Shown in pieces: positions 33,960-43,005 of a DNA stretch of 64,000 nucleotides. The stretch spans positions 200,054 to 264,053 of the forward strand of contig JAMPGY010000001.1 in assembly GCA_023663705.1 (NCBI GenBank). Direction: 5' to 3'. Numbering within the stretch: position 1 is the first letter of the stretch; each line of letters opens with the position of its first letter. The position numbers and the translations under genes were made by a program. Source of the stretch: Clostridium sp. (GTDB lineage Bacteria; Bacteroidota; Bacteroidia; Bacteroidales; Bacteroidaceae). The notes beneath the pieces were generated by a model. The model had not been told where the DNA came from, did not search any database, and worked only from the letters and a program-made list of their open reading frames with translations.

Positions 33960-34967
33960 ATGAGAAAAATAGCTTTCTACCTGTTGGCGTTGCTGCTGGT
34001 TGCGGTGGCCTGCAAGTCGCATGATGAAGAAAAGGGCAAAGTGACGTTGCCTCCCTCCAAGGGGCTGCCCTATGAGGTGCTGCTGGTGGTGGATGATGGG
34101 CTGTGGAACGGAGTGGCGGGTGATTCGTTGCGTGCCGTGATGCAGGCCAACACCCCCGGACTTTTGCAACCCGAACCCTTGTTCCGGTTGTTGCGCATCA
34201 ACCCGAAAGCCTATGTGCGCAGTTATGTCACCATGCGCAACCGTCTGTTTGTGCGCTTGAGTGATGAAGCGGTGCAGCCCCGCATGGCTGTGGAGCGCAA
34301 TGTGGACGCCGTGCCGCAATTGCAAGTGGTGATGGAAGCACGGACGGCAGACGAGCTGGCGGCTTATGTCTCGCGGCAGGCCGAACGGGTGACAGGCTTG
34401 TTCGTGGACATGGAACTGAAGGCTGAGGCAGGCCGGTTGCAGAAGAAGCACAGCAGGAAGATGGCGGCCGACATACAGAAATACATGGGATTTCGCGCTT
34501 ACCTGCCGGAAGAAATCACCTCGTTGAAGAAAGGACAGAACTTTGTGTGGGCGTCATCCAATCGGTCGGAAAAGGATCTCAACTTCGTACTTTACACCTG
34601 TCCGACGAGCAAGCTCAGTCTGCCTTCAGTCGATGAACTGATGGAACTTCGCGACTCGGTGTTGAAAGCAAATATCCCCGGTTCTCGCCCCGACCAATGG
34701 ATGACCACGGCCCGAGAGGAAGACACCCCGTTGGTGGTGGCTCGGATGAAGGAGGCGGACGGACGGCAGATGCTGGAGGTGCGCGGTCTGTGGGAGATGC
34801 ACCACGGAGCTTTGGGCGGGCCGTTTGTATCGCTGGCCACGGTGGATACCGTGCATGGAGAACTGGTGGTGTGTGAGGGGTTCGTCTATTCGCCCCGTAC
34901 AGATTGCCGCGACTTGGTGCGGCGCATGGAGGGTGCGTTGCATCTGGTGAAACGCGTGGACAAATGA
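33960..34967 (+). CDS. DUF4837 family lipoprotein
   Basis: A 335-residue lipoprotein (lipobox LVAVAC near residue 18). The segment LPPSKGLPYEVLLVVDDGLW and the later RARTADELAAY-like, GFRAYLPEEITSLKKGQNFVWASSNRSE pattern match the DUF4837 family, conserved in Bacteroidales and without known function. C-terminal GPFVSLATVDTVHGELVVCE is also typical. It has a near-consensus promoter, and a good terminator lies 27 bp downstream, so it is probably transcribed alone. Confidence 0.82.
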   Translation: MRKIAFYLLALLLVAVACKSHDEEKGKVTLPPSKGLPYEVLLVVDDGLWNGVAGDSLRAVMQANTPGLLQPEPLFRLLRINPKAYVRSYVTMRNRLFVRLSDEAVQPRMAVERNVDAVPQLQVVMEARTADELAAYVSRQAERVTGLFVDMELKAEAGRLQKKHSRKMAADIQKYMGFRAYLPEEITSLKKGQNFVWASSNRSEKDLNFVLYTCPTSKLSLPSVDELMELRDSVLKANIPGSRPDQWMTTAREEDTPLVVARMKEADGRQMLEVRGLWEMHHGALGGPFVSLATVDTVHGELVVCEGFVYSPRTDCRDLVRRMEGALHLVKRVDK

Positions 34968-34993
34968 TAAGGCCCTTGAGGCAGTGATACAGA

Positions 34994-35035
34994 AGGCGTA
35001 GATGAAGCGTAAAACGCGAATCTGCGCCTATTTTT
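34994..35035 (+). terminator. Terminator after the DUF4837 gene
   Basis: A 10-bp stem (34994-35003 with 35020-35029) with a further gcgt/acgc inner stem, followed by TTTTT. Confidence 0.85.
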
Positions 35036-35069
35036 GTGTGGAATACTATGTGTTGTGAGGCTTTTTGTC

Positions 35070-35077
35070 TATCTTTG
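35070..35077 (+). promoter_or_regulatory. -7 box upstream of the DUF1573 gene
   Basis: TATCTTTG, 23 bp before the ATG at 35101; this position argues against starts at 35065 and 35083. Confidence 0.6.
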
Positions 35078-35100
35078 TTGCAATGATAAAGACGTACAAT

Positions 35101-36174
35101 ATGATATTCCGTAAAACCGCCTTGTTGGGCGGGTTGCTTGCTCTTTCGCTGGAAATGGGTGCACAGGCGCACATGGTGGTGGACAACGATGTGGCCAACA
35201 TGGGTGAGGTGATGTTTCAGATGCCACAGAAGGCAACCTTCCGTGTGAAGAACAAAGGCACTGCCCCTTTGACAATCACGCAGGTGCATCCCTCGTGCGG
35301 CTGCATGCAGGCCGACTGGACGCGTCAGCCTATTGCACCGGGCGAAGAGGGGGAGATTACGACTCTCTACGATGCCCGTATGTTAGGTGTCTTTCAGAAA
35401 GATCTTGAGGTCTATACCAATGAGAGTGACGAACCGGTGTATCTGCACCTGCAGGGGCGTGTGGTGTCTCACATGACCGACTATACCGGTGCCTTCCCGG
35501 TAGAATTCGGACATTTGCGCATGAGTACGGATCACATTGAGTTTGATGACGTGAACCGGGGGGATAATCCGGTGGCGGAGATACAAGTGGTCAATACCTC
35601 GCGCAAGAGTTACAAACCGGAACTGATGCATCTGCCGCCTTATTTGGAAGCCCAATACTATCCCGAAGTGCTGGCCGGCGGTCGCGTGGGCAGGATTGTG
35701 CTTACACTGGACAGCCGTAAACTCACCCGTATGGGCCTGAACGAGACGTCGGTCTATCTGGCCCGTCACTTGGGAGACCGGGTGACCGAGGAGAACGAGA
35801 TAGCCGTGTCGGCCGTTCTGTTGCCCGATTTCTCCGGACTGACTGCCGAACAACAGGCACAGGCGCCGGAACTGAAACTCTCGGCAGACTCGCTTGATTT
35901 GGGTGTGTTGGGCACGAAGAAGCGGAAGAGCGGTGTGGTGACCCTGACCAATACCGGACGCTCCACCTTGGAGATACGTTCGTTGCAGGTGTTTGGCGGA
36001 GCGTTGAGTGTGAAACTCGGCAACCGGAAGCTTGCTCCGGGCAAGAGCACGAAATTGCACATAAGCGTACAGGCCGACCGTTTGAAAAAAGCCAAGGCGC
36101 GGCCACGGGTGTTATTGATCACCAACGACCCCAAGCGCCCGAAAGAGATTATAACCATTCAGGTGAAGCCTTAA
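35101..36174 (+). CDS. DUF1573 domain exported protein
   Basis: A 357-residue protein with a signal peptide ending near GAQAHM. Two DUF1573 immunoglobulin-like beta domains are visible: one near residues 30-110 with APLTITQVHPSCGCMQADW (the C-G-C motif is typical) and one near 255-350 with NTGRSTLEIRSLQVFGG. Periplasmic or surface location is expected; the function of DUF1573 proteins is not settled. The start is set by the promoter box 23 bp upstream. meaB begins 14 bp after its stop, so the two are likely cotranscribed, although no functional link is evident. Confidence 0.82.
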   Translation: MIFRKTALLGGLLALSLEMGAQAHMVVDNDVANMGEVMFQMPQKATFRVKNKGTAPLTITQVHPSCGCMQADWTRQPIAPGEEGEITTLYDARMLGVFQKDLEVYTNESDEPVYLHLQGRVVSHMTDYTGAFPVEFGHLRMSTDHIEFDDVNRGDNPVAEIQVVNTSRKSYKPELMHLPPYLEAQYYPEVLAGGRVGRIVLTLDSRKLTRMGLNETSVYLARHLGDRVTEENEIAVSAVLLPDFSGLTAEQQAQAPELKLSADSLDLGVLGTKKRKSGVVTLTNTGRSTLEIRSLQVFGGALSVKLGNRKLAPGKSTKLHISVQADRLKKAKARPRVLLITNDPKRPKEIITIQVKP

Positions 36175-36188
36175 ACGATAGCAGTAAG

Positions 36189-37286
36189 ATGGAACATCCG
36201 GAAAATAGTTCAGAATACAAGGGTCTGACCGTGAACAGCGGTGTGGAACAGCCCTCAATCGTGAATCCCTATCTGAAGCGGGGGCGTTTCAAGCATGCCC
36301 GTCTGACGGTGAATGACTATGTGGAGGGTATTCTTAAAGGTAATGTCACGATGCTCGGTAGAGCAGTGACGCTGGTGGAAAGCACGGCGGCCGAGTATCA
36401 GAGTATGGCGCAGGAAGTGATTGAAAAATGCCTTCCCTATGCGGGCCACTCCGTGCGTATCGGCATCAGTGGGGTGCCCGGAGCCGGCAAAAGTACCAGT
36501 ATAGATGAGTTTGGAATACACGTGCTGAAAGAGCGCGGAGGCAAGTTGGCCGTGCTGGCCATCGATCCCAGCAGCGAGCGCAGCAAGGGTAGTATTCTGG
36601 GCGACAAGACACGCATGGAGAAGTTGGCCGTGCACCCCGACTCATTCATACGCCCCAGCCCGTCGGCCGGTTCGCTTGGAGGTGTGGCGCGAAAGACGCG
36701 CGAGACCATTATCCTCTGTGAGGCAGCCGGTTTCGACAAGATATTCGTGGAGACCGTAGGAGTGGGACAGAGCGAGACGGCCTGTCACTCGATGGTGGAC
36801 TTCTTCCTGCTGATTCAGTTGGCTGGAACGGGCGATGAGTTGCAGGGTATCAAGCGGGGCATCATGGAGATGGCGGACGGAATCGTGATAAACAAGTGTG
36901 ACGGAAATAACGTGGATAAGTGTCAGTTGGCCGCCAGCCAGTTCCGCAATGCGCTCCATCTTTTCCCCTTGCCTGAGAGCGGTTGGACACCCCGGGTGCT
37001 CACTTATTCCGGTTTCTACGGACTGGGCATCAAGGAGGTGTGGGACATGGTGTTTGCCTACATCGACTTTGTGAAGGCAAACGGCTATTTCGATTATCGC
37101 CGCAACGAACAGGCCAAATATTGGATGTATGAAAGCATCAACGAGCAGTTGCGCAACAGTTTCTTCCGCAATCCGGTCATAGCCGGCCGTCTGGCCGATG
37201 TGGAACAGGAGGTGCTGGCCGGACGGCAGACCTCATTCGTGGCCGCCAAGCGACTGCTCGATGAATACTTTGCATTGCTCCATTAA
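36189..37286 (+). CDS. meaB: Methylmalonyl-CoA mutase-associated GTPase MeaB
   Basis: A 365-residue G3E-family GTPase that protects and reactivates B12-dependent methylmalonyl-CoA mutase, a step in the succinate-propionate pathway. P-loop GVPGAGKST lies near residue 99, followed by the base-associated ETVGVGQSE and NKCDGNN. The C-terminal helical dimerisation region is complete. The mutase genes are not in this window. Its last 54 bp overlap the 3' end of ispH on the opposite strand. Likely cotranscribed with the DUF1573 gene. Confidence 0.93.
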   Translation: MEHPENSSEYKGLTVNSGVEQPSIVNPYLKRGRFKHARLTVNDYVEGILKGNVTMLGRAVTLVESTAAEYQSMAQEVIEKCLPYAGHSVRIGISGVPGAGKSTSIDEFGIHVLKERGGKLAVLAIDPSSERSKGSILGDKTRMEKLAVHPDSFIRPSPSAGSLGGVARKTRETIILCEAAGFDKIFVETVGVGQSETACHSMVDFFLLIQLAGTGDELQGIKRGIMEMADGIVINKCDGNNVDKCQLAASQFRNALHLFPLPESGWTPRVLTYSGFYGLGIKEVWDMVFAYIDFVKANGYFDYRRNEQAKYWMYESINEQLRNSFFRNPVIAGRLADVEQEVLAGRQTSFVAAKRLLDEYFALLH

Positions 37287-38108
37287 CCATGCCGGAGTGG
37301 AGGTGGCTCCGCAGATGCCTACGCTGTGGCAGTCGGAGCCAAACCATTCGGGCTGTATTTCGGCAGCACTGTCGATGAGGTGGGAGTTGGGATTCACCTG
37401 CTTGCACTCGTTGAACAGCACACGCCCGTTGGAACTTTTCTTGCCACAGACAAACAGGATGGTGTCGTGGCGCGAGGCAAATTCACGGATGTGTGGCATG
37501 CGGTTGGCCACTTGTCTGCAGATGGTGTCGTAGGAACGGAATGTGGCCTGCGGGGAGATGTGTCCGCGGATATACTCCACCAGCTGTCGGAACTCATCCA
37601 GCGGTTTCGTGGTTTGGGAATACAGGCAGATGTCGCGCGAGAAATCCAGTTTGTCTGCATCGCTTAGCTTTTCTATCACGATGGCCTTTCCATCGGTCTG
37701 TCCCACCAGTCCAAGCACCTCGGCATGTCCCTGTTTTCCGAAAATGACAATCTGCTTGTCCGTTCCGTCTGTTTCCGCATACTCTTTTTTGATGCGTTCC
37801 TGCAGATGGAGCACTACGGGACATGTGGCATCGATAATTTCGATGCCGTTCCGGACGGCCTGCTCGTAGGTGTGGGGCGGCTCTCCGTGTGCACGCAACA
37901 ACACCTTGACATGGTTCAAAGCAGCAAACTCTGTGTGGTTGATGGTGCGTAGTCCCAGTCGTTTCAGTCGGTCGCATTCCCGGCCGTTGTGCACGATGTC
38001 GCCCAGACAATACAGTGTGTCCCGTCCGTTCAGTTCCTCCTCTGCTTTGTTGATGGCGCGTGTCACGCCGAAGCAGAATCCGCTTCCGCTGTCAATTTCA
38101 ATGTTCAT
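37233..38108 (-). CDS. ispH: 4-hydroxy-3-methylbut-2-enyl diphosphate reductase
   Basis: Last enzyme of the MEP isoprenoid pathway, forming IPP and DMAPP with a [4Fe-4S] cluster. The ATG at 38108 gives 291 residues and the conserved N-terminus MNIEIDSGSGFCFGV. The three cluster cysteines are visible in SGFCFGV, DATCPVV and CGATSTP. The open frame runs further upstream into the cmk gap but the extra residues are not family-like. Third gene of the porQ-cmk-ispH operon with 14-bp gaps. Its 3' end overlaps meaB by 54 bp on the other strand. Confidence 0.95.
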   Translation of the reverse strand: MNIEIDSGSGFCFGVTRAINKAEEELNGRDTLYCLGDIVHNGRECDRLKRLGLRTINHTEFAALNHVKVLLRAHGEPPHTYEQAVRNGIEIIDATCPVVLHLQERIKKEYAETDGTDKQIVIFGKQGHAEVLGLVGQTDGKAIVIEKLSDADKLDFSRDICLYSQTTKPLDEFRQLVEYIRGHISPQATFRSYDTICRQVANRMPHIREFASRHDTILFVCGKKSSNGRVLFNECKQVNPNSHLIDSAAEIQPEWFGSDCHSVGICGATSTPAWLMEQCKVFIEQSLGGHE

Positions 38109-38122
38109 CCCTTTTTGCAGGT

Positions 38123-38815
38123 TTATTCGGCGGCGATGCGTCGGTATTGTTCGATGAGCCATGCTTTCTGTTCGGCCGGAGTCAGGTGGCTGTTGTCCAG
38201 TTCCAGCGCATCCTCTGCTTTGCGCAGCGGGCTGATGGCTCGTCCCATATCGATCTTGTCGCGCGTTACCACATTATTATATATATCCTGATAGTCGCAG
38301 GGCTGTCCTTTGGCTTTCAGTTCGTCGTAGCGGCGTTGTGCCCTCACCTCGGCCGAAGCCGTCACGTAAATCTTCATCTCCGCCTCCGGGAACACAGCTG
38401 TGCCGATATCCCTTCCGTCCATCACGATTCCTTTCTTTTTGCCCATTTCCTGTTGTTGGCCGACGAGTGCCTGGCGTACGAATCCGATGGTGGCAATCAT
38501 GCTCACGCGGTTGGACACGTCCATGCCGCGTATTTCCCGTTCCACATTCACGCCGTTGAGGAAGGTTTGCGGGCAAGAAGTCTGTGCATCCAGACGGAAC
38601 TCTATGTGGATGTTCCCGATATGTTTTTCCAGTCCGGTCAGATTCACATTCCCGCTTTCATCAAACAGGTTGTGCTGCATGGCATAGAGCGTGACGGCGC
38701 GATACATGGCGCCGCTGTCAATGTAAATGTAACCTATTTCTTTGGCCAGATCCTTGGCCATGGTGCTTTTGCCGCAGGATGAGAATCCGTCAATGGCTAT
38801 GGTAATCTTTTTCAT
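38123..38815 (-). CDS. cmk: Cytidylate kinase
   Basis: Phosphorylates CMP and dCMP. The ATG at 38815 gives 230 residues beginning [18 protein letters not shown], where GFSSCGKST is the P-loop. [14 protein letters not shown] is the conserved substrate region and [20 protein letters not shown] the CMP-kinase signature. Eight codons of open frame upstream of this ATG are unlikely to be used. Middle gene of porQ-cmk-ispH. Confidence 0.95.
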   Translation of the reverse strand: MKKITIAIDGFSSCGKSTMAKDLAKEIGYIYIDSGAMYRAVTLYAMQHNLFDESGNVNLTGLEKHIGNIHIEFRLDAQTSCPQTFLNGVNVEREIRGMDVSNRVSMIATIGFVRQALVGQQQEMGKKKGIVMDGRDIGTAVFPEAEMKIYVTASAEVRAQRRYDELKAKGQPCDYQDIYNNVVTRDKIDMGRAISPLRKAEDALELDNSHLTPAEQKAWLIEQYRRIAAE

Positions 38816-38829
38816 GTTGAAAGTATGGT

Positions 38830-39801
38830 TTATAAGCAATAGGATAAATTAAACGTCAGCGAGTGGGCGGATACGTGATATTTGCCATAGGCCAATCCGA
38901 ACTTGAAGCGGGACAGTTGTAGTCCGGCACCCACCGTCAGGCCGGCTCCGTGCGACGAACCGGCGGCTTTCATCTCGTTGGCTCGCCGCAGGTTGAATCC
39001 GGCGGCCAGATAGAGATAATCCGTGGGCAGTATGTCCACACCAATGGTAAAATGATTGAGGAGAATCTTTCCGAAAGACGGGTCTTTTTCCGGGTTGAAA
39101 TAATAGTCGGAACTCCACCGGGTGAGATCCGTCAGGGTGAGCGACACCCTGACGGGAGCATGAGCCATGCCTATGGTGAAGCCCGCTTGCAGATCGAACG
39201 GTAGCCGGTCGCGTGTTTCGCCGAAAGCCTTGATCTGGCCACCCAGATTGGAGGCGACAACAGAGAACGAGAAATCCCGATCCTCATTGTAGTAATTGAG
39301 TCCGAGATCTACCGCCATGGCAAACGATGTGTAGGTTCCGTATTTGGAGTAGACCATCTTGGCCGTAGCCCCGCCGGCCCAGCTGTCGTTCAGAGTGTAA
39401 CTGTAGAGGCCGTTGACCGCCCAATCGATGGCTGAGAACGAACCGATAATCTCGTTGGCTGCAGTGGTCTCCTTCATGGAACCGTAGTGGGCAAATTGGC
39501 TGCTGACGGCCCATGTGCCGCGTTCGCGGACGGTGCGCACAAAGGCTGCGCTACCTGTGTTGCTGCCCTGCATATAATTCATGAAATTGAGGTTGAGTGT
39601 CTTGTCGCTAACCGAAGACAACAGAGCCGGGTTATGGAAGATGAGTGCGGCGTCGTCTTCAATGATGGATATGTTTTGTCCGCCCAAAGCTGCGGCATGG
39701 GAGGAGGCGGGTAGCTTCAGAAAATTGAAGACCGAACTGCTTTCCTGTGCCTGGTTTGAGAGGCTGTATAGAGTCAATAGTAAGCCGACGAGTCGCTTCA
39801 T
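38830..39801 (-). CDS. porQ: PorQ-like outer-membrane beta-barrel protein (type IX associated)
   Basis: A 323-residue protein with a short signal peptide and a beta-barrel pattern ending in an aromatic C-terminus ([11 protein letters not shown]). The N-terminal part [20 protein letters not shown] and [17 protein letters not shown] is characteristic of PorQ/PorV-type FadL-like barrels, which take part in type IX secretion in Porphyromonas. Many Bacteroides keep a porQ homologue without the whole secretion system, so an active system cannot be assumed. It leads an operon with cmk and ispH; the promoter box lies at 39820-39827. Confidence 0.85.
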   Translation of the reverse strand: MKRLVGLLLTLYSLSNQAQESSSVFNFLKLPASSHAAALGGQNISIIEDDAALIFHNPALLSSVSDKTLNLNFMNYMQGSNTGSAAFVRTVRERGTWAVSSQFAHYGSMKETTAANEIIGSFSAIDWAVNGLYSYTLNDSWAGGATAKMVYSKYGTYTSFAMAVDLGLNYYNEDRDFSFSVVASNLGGQIKAFGETRDRLPFDLQAGFTIGMAHAPVRVSLTLTDLTRWSSDYYFNPEKDPSFGKILLNHFTIGVDILPTDYLYLAAGFNLRRANEMKAAGSSHGAGLTVGAGLQLSRFKFGLAYGKYHVSAHSLTFNLSYCL

Positions 39802-39819
39802 GGGTTACGAATTTGGATT

Positions 39820-39827
39820 CAAAGTTA
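39820..39827 (-). promoter_or_regulatory. -7 box upstream of porQ-cmk-ispH
   Basis: The minus strand reads TAACTTTG, 19 bp before the ATG. Confidence 0.6.
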
Positions 39828-39992
39828 GTGCTTTTTGGGGGATATGCCAGCCGTTTTCCGGCAAATCCTTTTTATTTAATGATAGAAACGTGGAAAAACG
39901 CTTTTTAGGGTGTTTGCTTGACGAAAAATATAAAAAAACGGACCTTGATAAAAAAAAAGACTCAAAGCCATGATAAAATAAAAAAAATGTGC

Positions 39993-40000
39993 TACATTTG
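39993..40000 (+). promoter_or_regulatory. -7 box upstream of the tonB gene
   Basis: TACATTTG, 43 bp before the ATG at 40043. Confidence 0.6.
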
Positions 40001-40042
40001 CCCCAAATAATGAAGAACGCGTAAATAATAAAAATAGATAAT

Positions 40043-40750
40043 ATGGAAGTTAAGAAATCGCAAAAAGCTGATTTGGAAGGATTGAAGAGCACAGGCATGT
40101 TGATTGGTTATGTGCTGATTCTGGCTGCTATCCTCGTTGCTTTCGAATGGACGCAGCGTGAGACCAAGGCTATCGAGATCGAGCCGGTATTTTCGGCTGC
40201 GTTTGAAGAGGATATGATTCCCATCATGCCTCGCCAGGAAATTCAAGCGCCTCCTCCTGCCGCTGCTCCCAAGGTGACGGAAATCCTGAAAATCGTGGAC
40301 GATGAAACCGAATTGGTGGAAGAAGAAGTGGAAACTACGGAAGAAGTGAACCAGACGATTGTGGCTCATGTGGGTACAGGAACCCCGTCAGCAACAGGTC
40401 CTGTAGGTCCTGTGGTGGAGGACGTGGACGAGGATCGTATTTTTGAGGTTGCTGAACGTAACCCGGAATTCCCCGGTGGTGAAAAGGCTCTGATGGAATG
40501 GTTGGGCAAGAACATCAAGTATCCTTCCATCTGTCAGGAACAGGGCGTGCAGGGACGTGTGTATGCCTCATTTGTTGTGAATAAGGACGGATCGATTGTG
40601 GACATTAAGATCATGCGAAGCCCCGATCCCGCCATGAGTAAGGAGGCTGAGCGCGTGCTGAAGGTGATGCCGCGTTGGGTTCCCGGTCAGCAGGGGGGGA
40701 AGCCGGTGCGCGTGAAGTTCTCTCTGCCGATCATGTTCCGTTTGAGTTGA
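40043..40750 (+). CDS. TonB-type energy transducer
   Basis: A 235-residue inner-membrane protein with one N-terminal anchor (residues about 18-36, MLIGYVLILAAILVAFEW), a periplasmic linker that is only briefly proline-rich (APPPAAAP) and then acidic (ETELVEEEVETTEE), and a C-terminal TonB domain from about 155 with EFPGGEKALMEWLGKNIKYP and VQGRVYASFVVNKDGSI. It couples the ExbB/ExbD proton motor to outer-membrane receptors such as SusC-type transporters. The exbB/exbD operon lies 2.3 kb downstream. Followed by a terminator at 40774-40804. Confidence 0.9.
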   Translation: MEVKKSQKADLEGLKSTGMLIGYVLILAAILVAFEWTQRETKAIEIEPVFSAAFEEDMIPIMPRQEIQAPPPAAAPKVTEILKIVDDETELVEEEVETTEEVNQTIVAHVGTGTPSATGPVGPVVEDVDEDRIFEVAERNPEFPGGEKALMEWLGKNIKYPSICQEQGVQGRVYASFVVNKDGSIVDIKIMRSPDPAMSKEAERVLKVMPRWVPGQQGGKPVRVKFSLPIMFRLS

Positions 40751-40773
40751 TGAGCCTATTAGGATAATAATGG

Positions 40774-40804
40774 AAAAGAGGTTGCTTTTATGCAGCCTCT
40801 TTTT
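40774..40804 (+). terminator. Terminator after tonB
   Basis: aaaagaggttgc (40774-40785) pairs with gcagcctctttt (one G-U), followed by a T-run. Confidence 0.8.
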
Positions 40805-40832
40805 GATTTGAAAACGATAAAAAGAGTGTGCG

Positions 40833-41810
40833 ATGTTTACTTCGGAAGAAATCAAGGATATTGTAAATAAAGAAATAGGTGCCGTTGCCGTGGGGCGTGA
40901 GCCGGACGGTTTGTATGCTCCCATCCGTTATGTGCTCTCGCTGGGCGGTAAACGGGTGCGGCCGGTTTTGCTCCTAATGGCTTACAATCTGTTTGAAGAC
41001 AATGTGATGAACGTGATGAACCAGGCCTTGGCTATTGAGGTATATCACAATTACACCTTGCTTCATGACGACCTGATGGATCGTGCGGATATGCGCCGGG
41101 GCAATCCTACCGTACACAGGATGTGGAACGATAATACGGCAATCCTGAGCGGGGACTCCATGCTTGTGTTGGCTTATAAGCTGATGGCGGATTGTCCGAA
41201 CAAAGAAGCGATAGGCAATGTCCTGGCGCTGTTCTCCGATACGGCGCTGGAAATCGGTGAGGGGCAACAATACGATATGGATTTTGAAAAACGGATGGAT
41301 GTGACCGAGGAGGAATATATAGAGATGATTCGCTTGAAAACCTCCGTGTTGTTGGCCTGTGCTTTGAAAATCGGTGCCATGGCGGGAGGGGCGACTCCCG
41401 AAGATGCCGACCGTCTGTATATGTTCGGTGAACGGTTGGGATTGGCTTTTCAGTTGCAGGACGACTATCTGGATGTATATGGCGACCCGAAAATCTTCGG
41501 TAAGAACATCGGGGGAGATATTTTGTGCAACAAGAAAACTTATATGCTGATCAATGCTTTTGTTCACGCCGATGATAATCAGAGGAAAGAACTTGAACGG
41601 TGGATGGAGGTGGAATCGTGTGAGCCGATGGAAAAAATCCGGGTTGTCACGGAACTGTATAACCAGATAGGGATTAAGGAACTTTGCCGTGAACGGATTA
41701 ACCGTTATTTCCGGGAAGCGGAGCAGGCACTGGAGGCTGTGGGGTTGCCCGAAGAGAAGAAAACGGTTCTCAGAGACTATGCCCATTCATTGCTCGGGCG
41801 GGAATATTGA
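40833..41810 (+). CDS. Trans-polyprenyl diphosphate synthase
   Basis: A 325-residue class I prenyl synthase. The first aspartate-rich motif is in LLHDDLMDRADMRRG and the second in QLQDDYLDVYGD; GGKRVRP near residue 40 binds IPP. It makes an all-trans polyprenyl diphosphate, plausibly for quinone side chains or as a general farnesyl/geranylgeranyl synthase; chain length cannot be judged safely from the sequence. tatD starts 9 bp after its stop, so the two are cotranscribed. ispH, in the same pathway, is encoded 2.7 kb to the left. Confidence 0.9.
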   Translation: MFTSEEIKDIVNKEIGAVAVGREPDGLYAPIRYVLSLGGKRVRPVLLLMAYNLFEDNVMNVMNQALAIEVYHNYTLLHDDLMDRADMRRGNPTVHRMWNDNTAILSGDSMLVLAYKLMADCPNKEAIGNVLALFSDTALEIGEGQQYDMDFEKRMDVTEEEYIEMIRLKTSVLLACALKIGAMAGGATPEDADRLYMFGERLGLAFQLQDDYLDVYGDPKIFGKNIGGDILCNKKTYMLINAFVHADDNQRKELERWMEVESCEPMEKIRVVTELYNQIGIKELCRERINRYFREAEQALEAVGLPEEKKTVLRDYAHSLLGREY

Positions 41811-41819
41811 CAGATTGGT

Positions 41820-42593
41820 ATGATAGATACACATTCTCACCTGTATGTAGAGGAATTTCACGAAGATATAGACGCAGTGCTTTCGCGTGCCCGTGAGGCC
41901 GGAGTTACTAAAATATTTCTGCCCTGCATCAATGAGTCGTCTTTGCAGGAAATGCAAAACCTGTGTGCCCGGATTCCCGGTTATTTGTATCCGATGATCG
42001 GCCTGCATCCTACGGATGTTATGCCGGACTATCGCGAGGTACTTACCCGTATGGAGAAATTGTTACGGACGGATCACCCCTTCATCGGAGTAGGTGAGGT
42101 GGGATTGGACTTTTATTGGGACAAAACATATTGTCGGGAGCAGACGGATGCTTTTGTTCGCCAGATAGAGTGGGCGGCAGCCTACAAGATCCCTCTTATG
42201 ATACACGTGCGTGAGGCGCACGAGGAATTGGTGCGGGTTATGGATGCTTATCGGAATGAAAATCTCACGGGGGTATTCCATTGTTTTTCCGGAACGGAGG
42301 AAGAGGCGCGTCACCTGTTGAGTTACGATGGTTTTATGTTGGGCATAAACGGAGTGGTGACATTCAAGAAGTCGAAACTTCCTGAAGTGTTGCGCCGGGT
42401 TCCGCTCAATCGCATTGTGCTGGAGACTGATTCACCTTATCTTGCCCCTGTGCCGTTCCGTGGCAAACGAAATGAAAGTGCTTTTGTCGTGCACGTGGCT
42501 TGCGTGTTGTCTCAGATTTATCAGATACCGTTGGCTGAGCTTGTGGAACAGACGGATCAGAATGCTTTACGGGTTTTCACACGGGCAAAATAA
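41820..42593 (+). CDS. tatD: TatD family metal-dependent hydrolase (DNase)
   Basis: A 257-residue TIM-barrel hydrolase with all metal-site motifs in order: DTHSHLY, GLHPTD, GVGEVGLDFYWD, MIHVREAHEE, VFHCFSGT and LETDSPYLAPVPFRGKRNES. Family members are 3'-5' exonucleases active on DNA or RNA. Second gene of a pair with the prenyl synthase. No terminator was seen before the tRNA-Ser genes, which have their own promoter box. Confidence 0.93.
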   Translation: MIDTHSHLYVEEFHEDIDAVLSRAREAGVTKIFLPCINESSLQEMQNLCARIPGYLYPMIGLHPTDVMPDYREVLTRMEKLLRTDHPFIGVGEVGLDFYWDKTYCREQTDAFVRQIEWAAAYKIPLMIHVREAHEELVRVMDAYRNENLTGVFHCFSGTEEEARHLLSYDGFMLGINGVVTFKKSKLPEVLRRVPLNRIVLETDSPYLAPVPFRGKRNESAFVVHVACVLSQIYQIPLAELVEQTDQNALRVFTRAK

Positions 42594-42678
42594 GCCTTTT
42601 TATGTGCGAAAATCAGATTTTTTAAGCAAAAGCGGAAAGTTTTTCAGAATATATGGTGCAAGTCAGAAAAAAAAAGAA

Positions 42679-42686
42679 TATTTTTG
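42679..42686 (+). promoter_or_regulatory. -7 box upstream of the tRNA-Ser pair
   Basis: TATTTTTG matches TAnnTTTG and lies about 58 bp before the first mature tRNA. Confidence 0.55.
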
Positions 42687-42744
42687 TACCTGAAATAAGC
42701 ACGGCGCGATTTGATAGTATTTCCGGGCTTAGGTTTTACTGAAA

Positions 42745-42832
42745 GGAGAGATGCTCGAGTGGCTGAAGAGGCACGCCTGGAAAGCGTGTATACGTCAAAA
42801 GCGTATCGGGGGTTCGAATCCCCCTCTCTCCG
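42745..42832 (+). tRNA. tRNA-Ser (anticodon GGA)
   Basis: 88 nt. Acceptor GGAGAGA pairs with TCTCTCC, discriminator G. Anticodon stem CACGC/GCGTG holds the loop CTGGAAA, giving GGA. It has a long variable arm (gtatacgtcaaaagcgtat) and T arm GGGGGTTCGAATCCCCC. CCA is not encoded. Confidence 0.95.
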
Positions 42833-42842
42833 CGGACTGAAA

Positions 42843-42929
42843 GGAGAGATGCCGGAGTGGTCGATCGGGCCGCACTCGAAATGCGGTGAACGGGCAACTG
42901 TTCCCAGGGTTCGAATCCCTGTCTCTCCG
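42843..42929 (+). tRNA. tRNA-Ser (anticodon CGA)
   Basis: 87 nt, 10 bp after the first. Acceptor GGAGAGA/TCTCTCC, discriminator G. Anticodon stem CCGCA/TGCGG holds the loop CTCGAAA, giving CGA. Long variable arm and T arm AGGGTTCGAATCCCT are present; CCA is not encoded. The leading actgaaaggagagatg is identical in both genes, pointing to a local duplication. Confidence 0.95.
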
Positions 42930-43005
42930 CTGTGTTGTTGTGAGATCTTTGTTAAGAATAAAAATAAAAATCATAATTCATTAATCTTAAAATTTTAGAC
43001 ACACG

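Noticed and set aside
38830..39801. Evidence for a complete type IX secretion system
   Set aside because: Only PorQ was seen. The core components are not in this window, and porQ homologues also occur in genomes without the full system.
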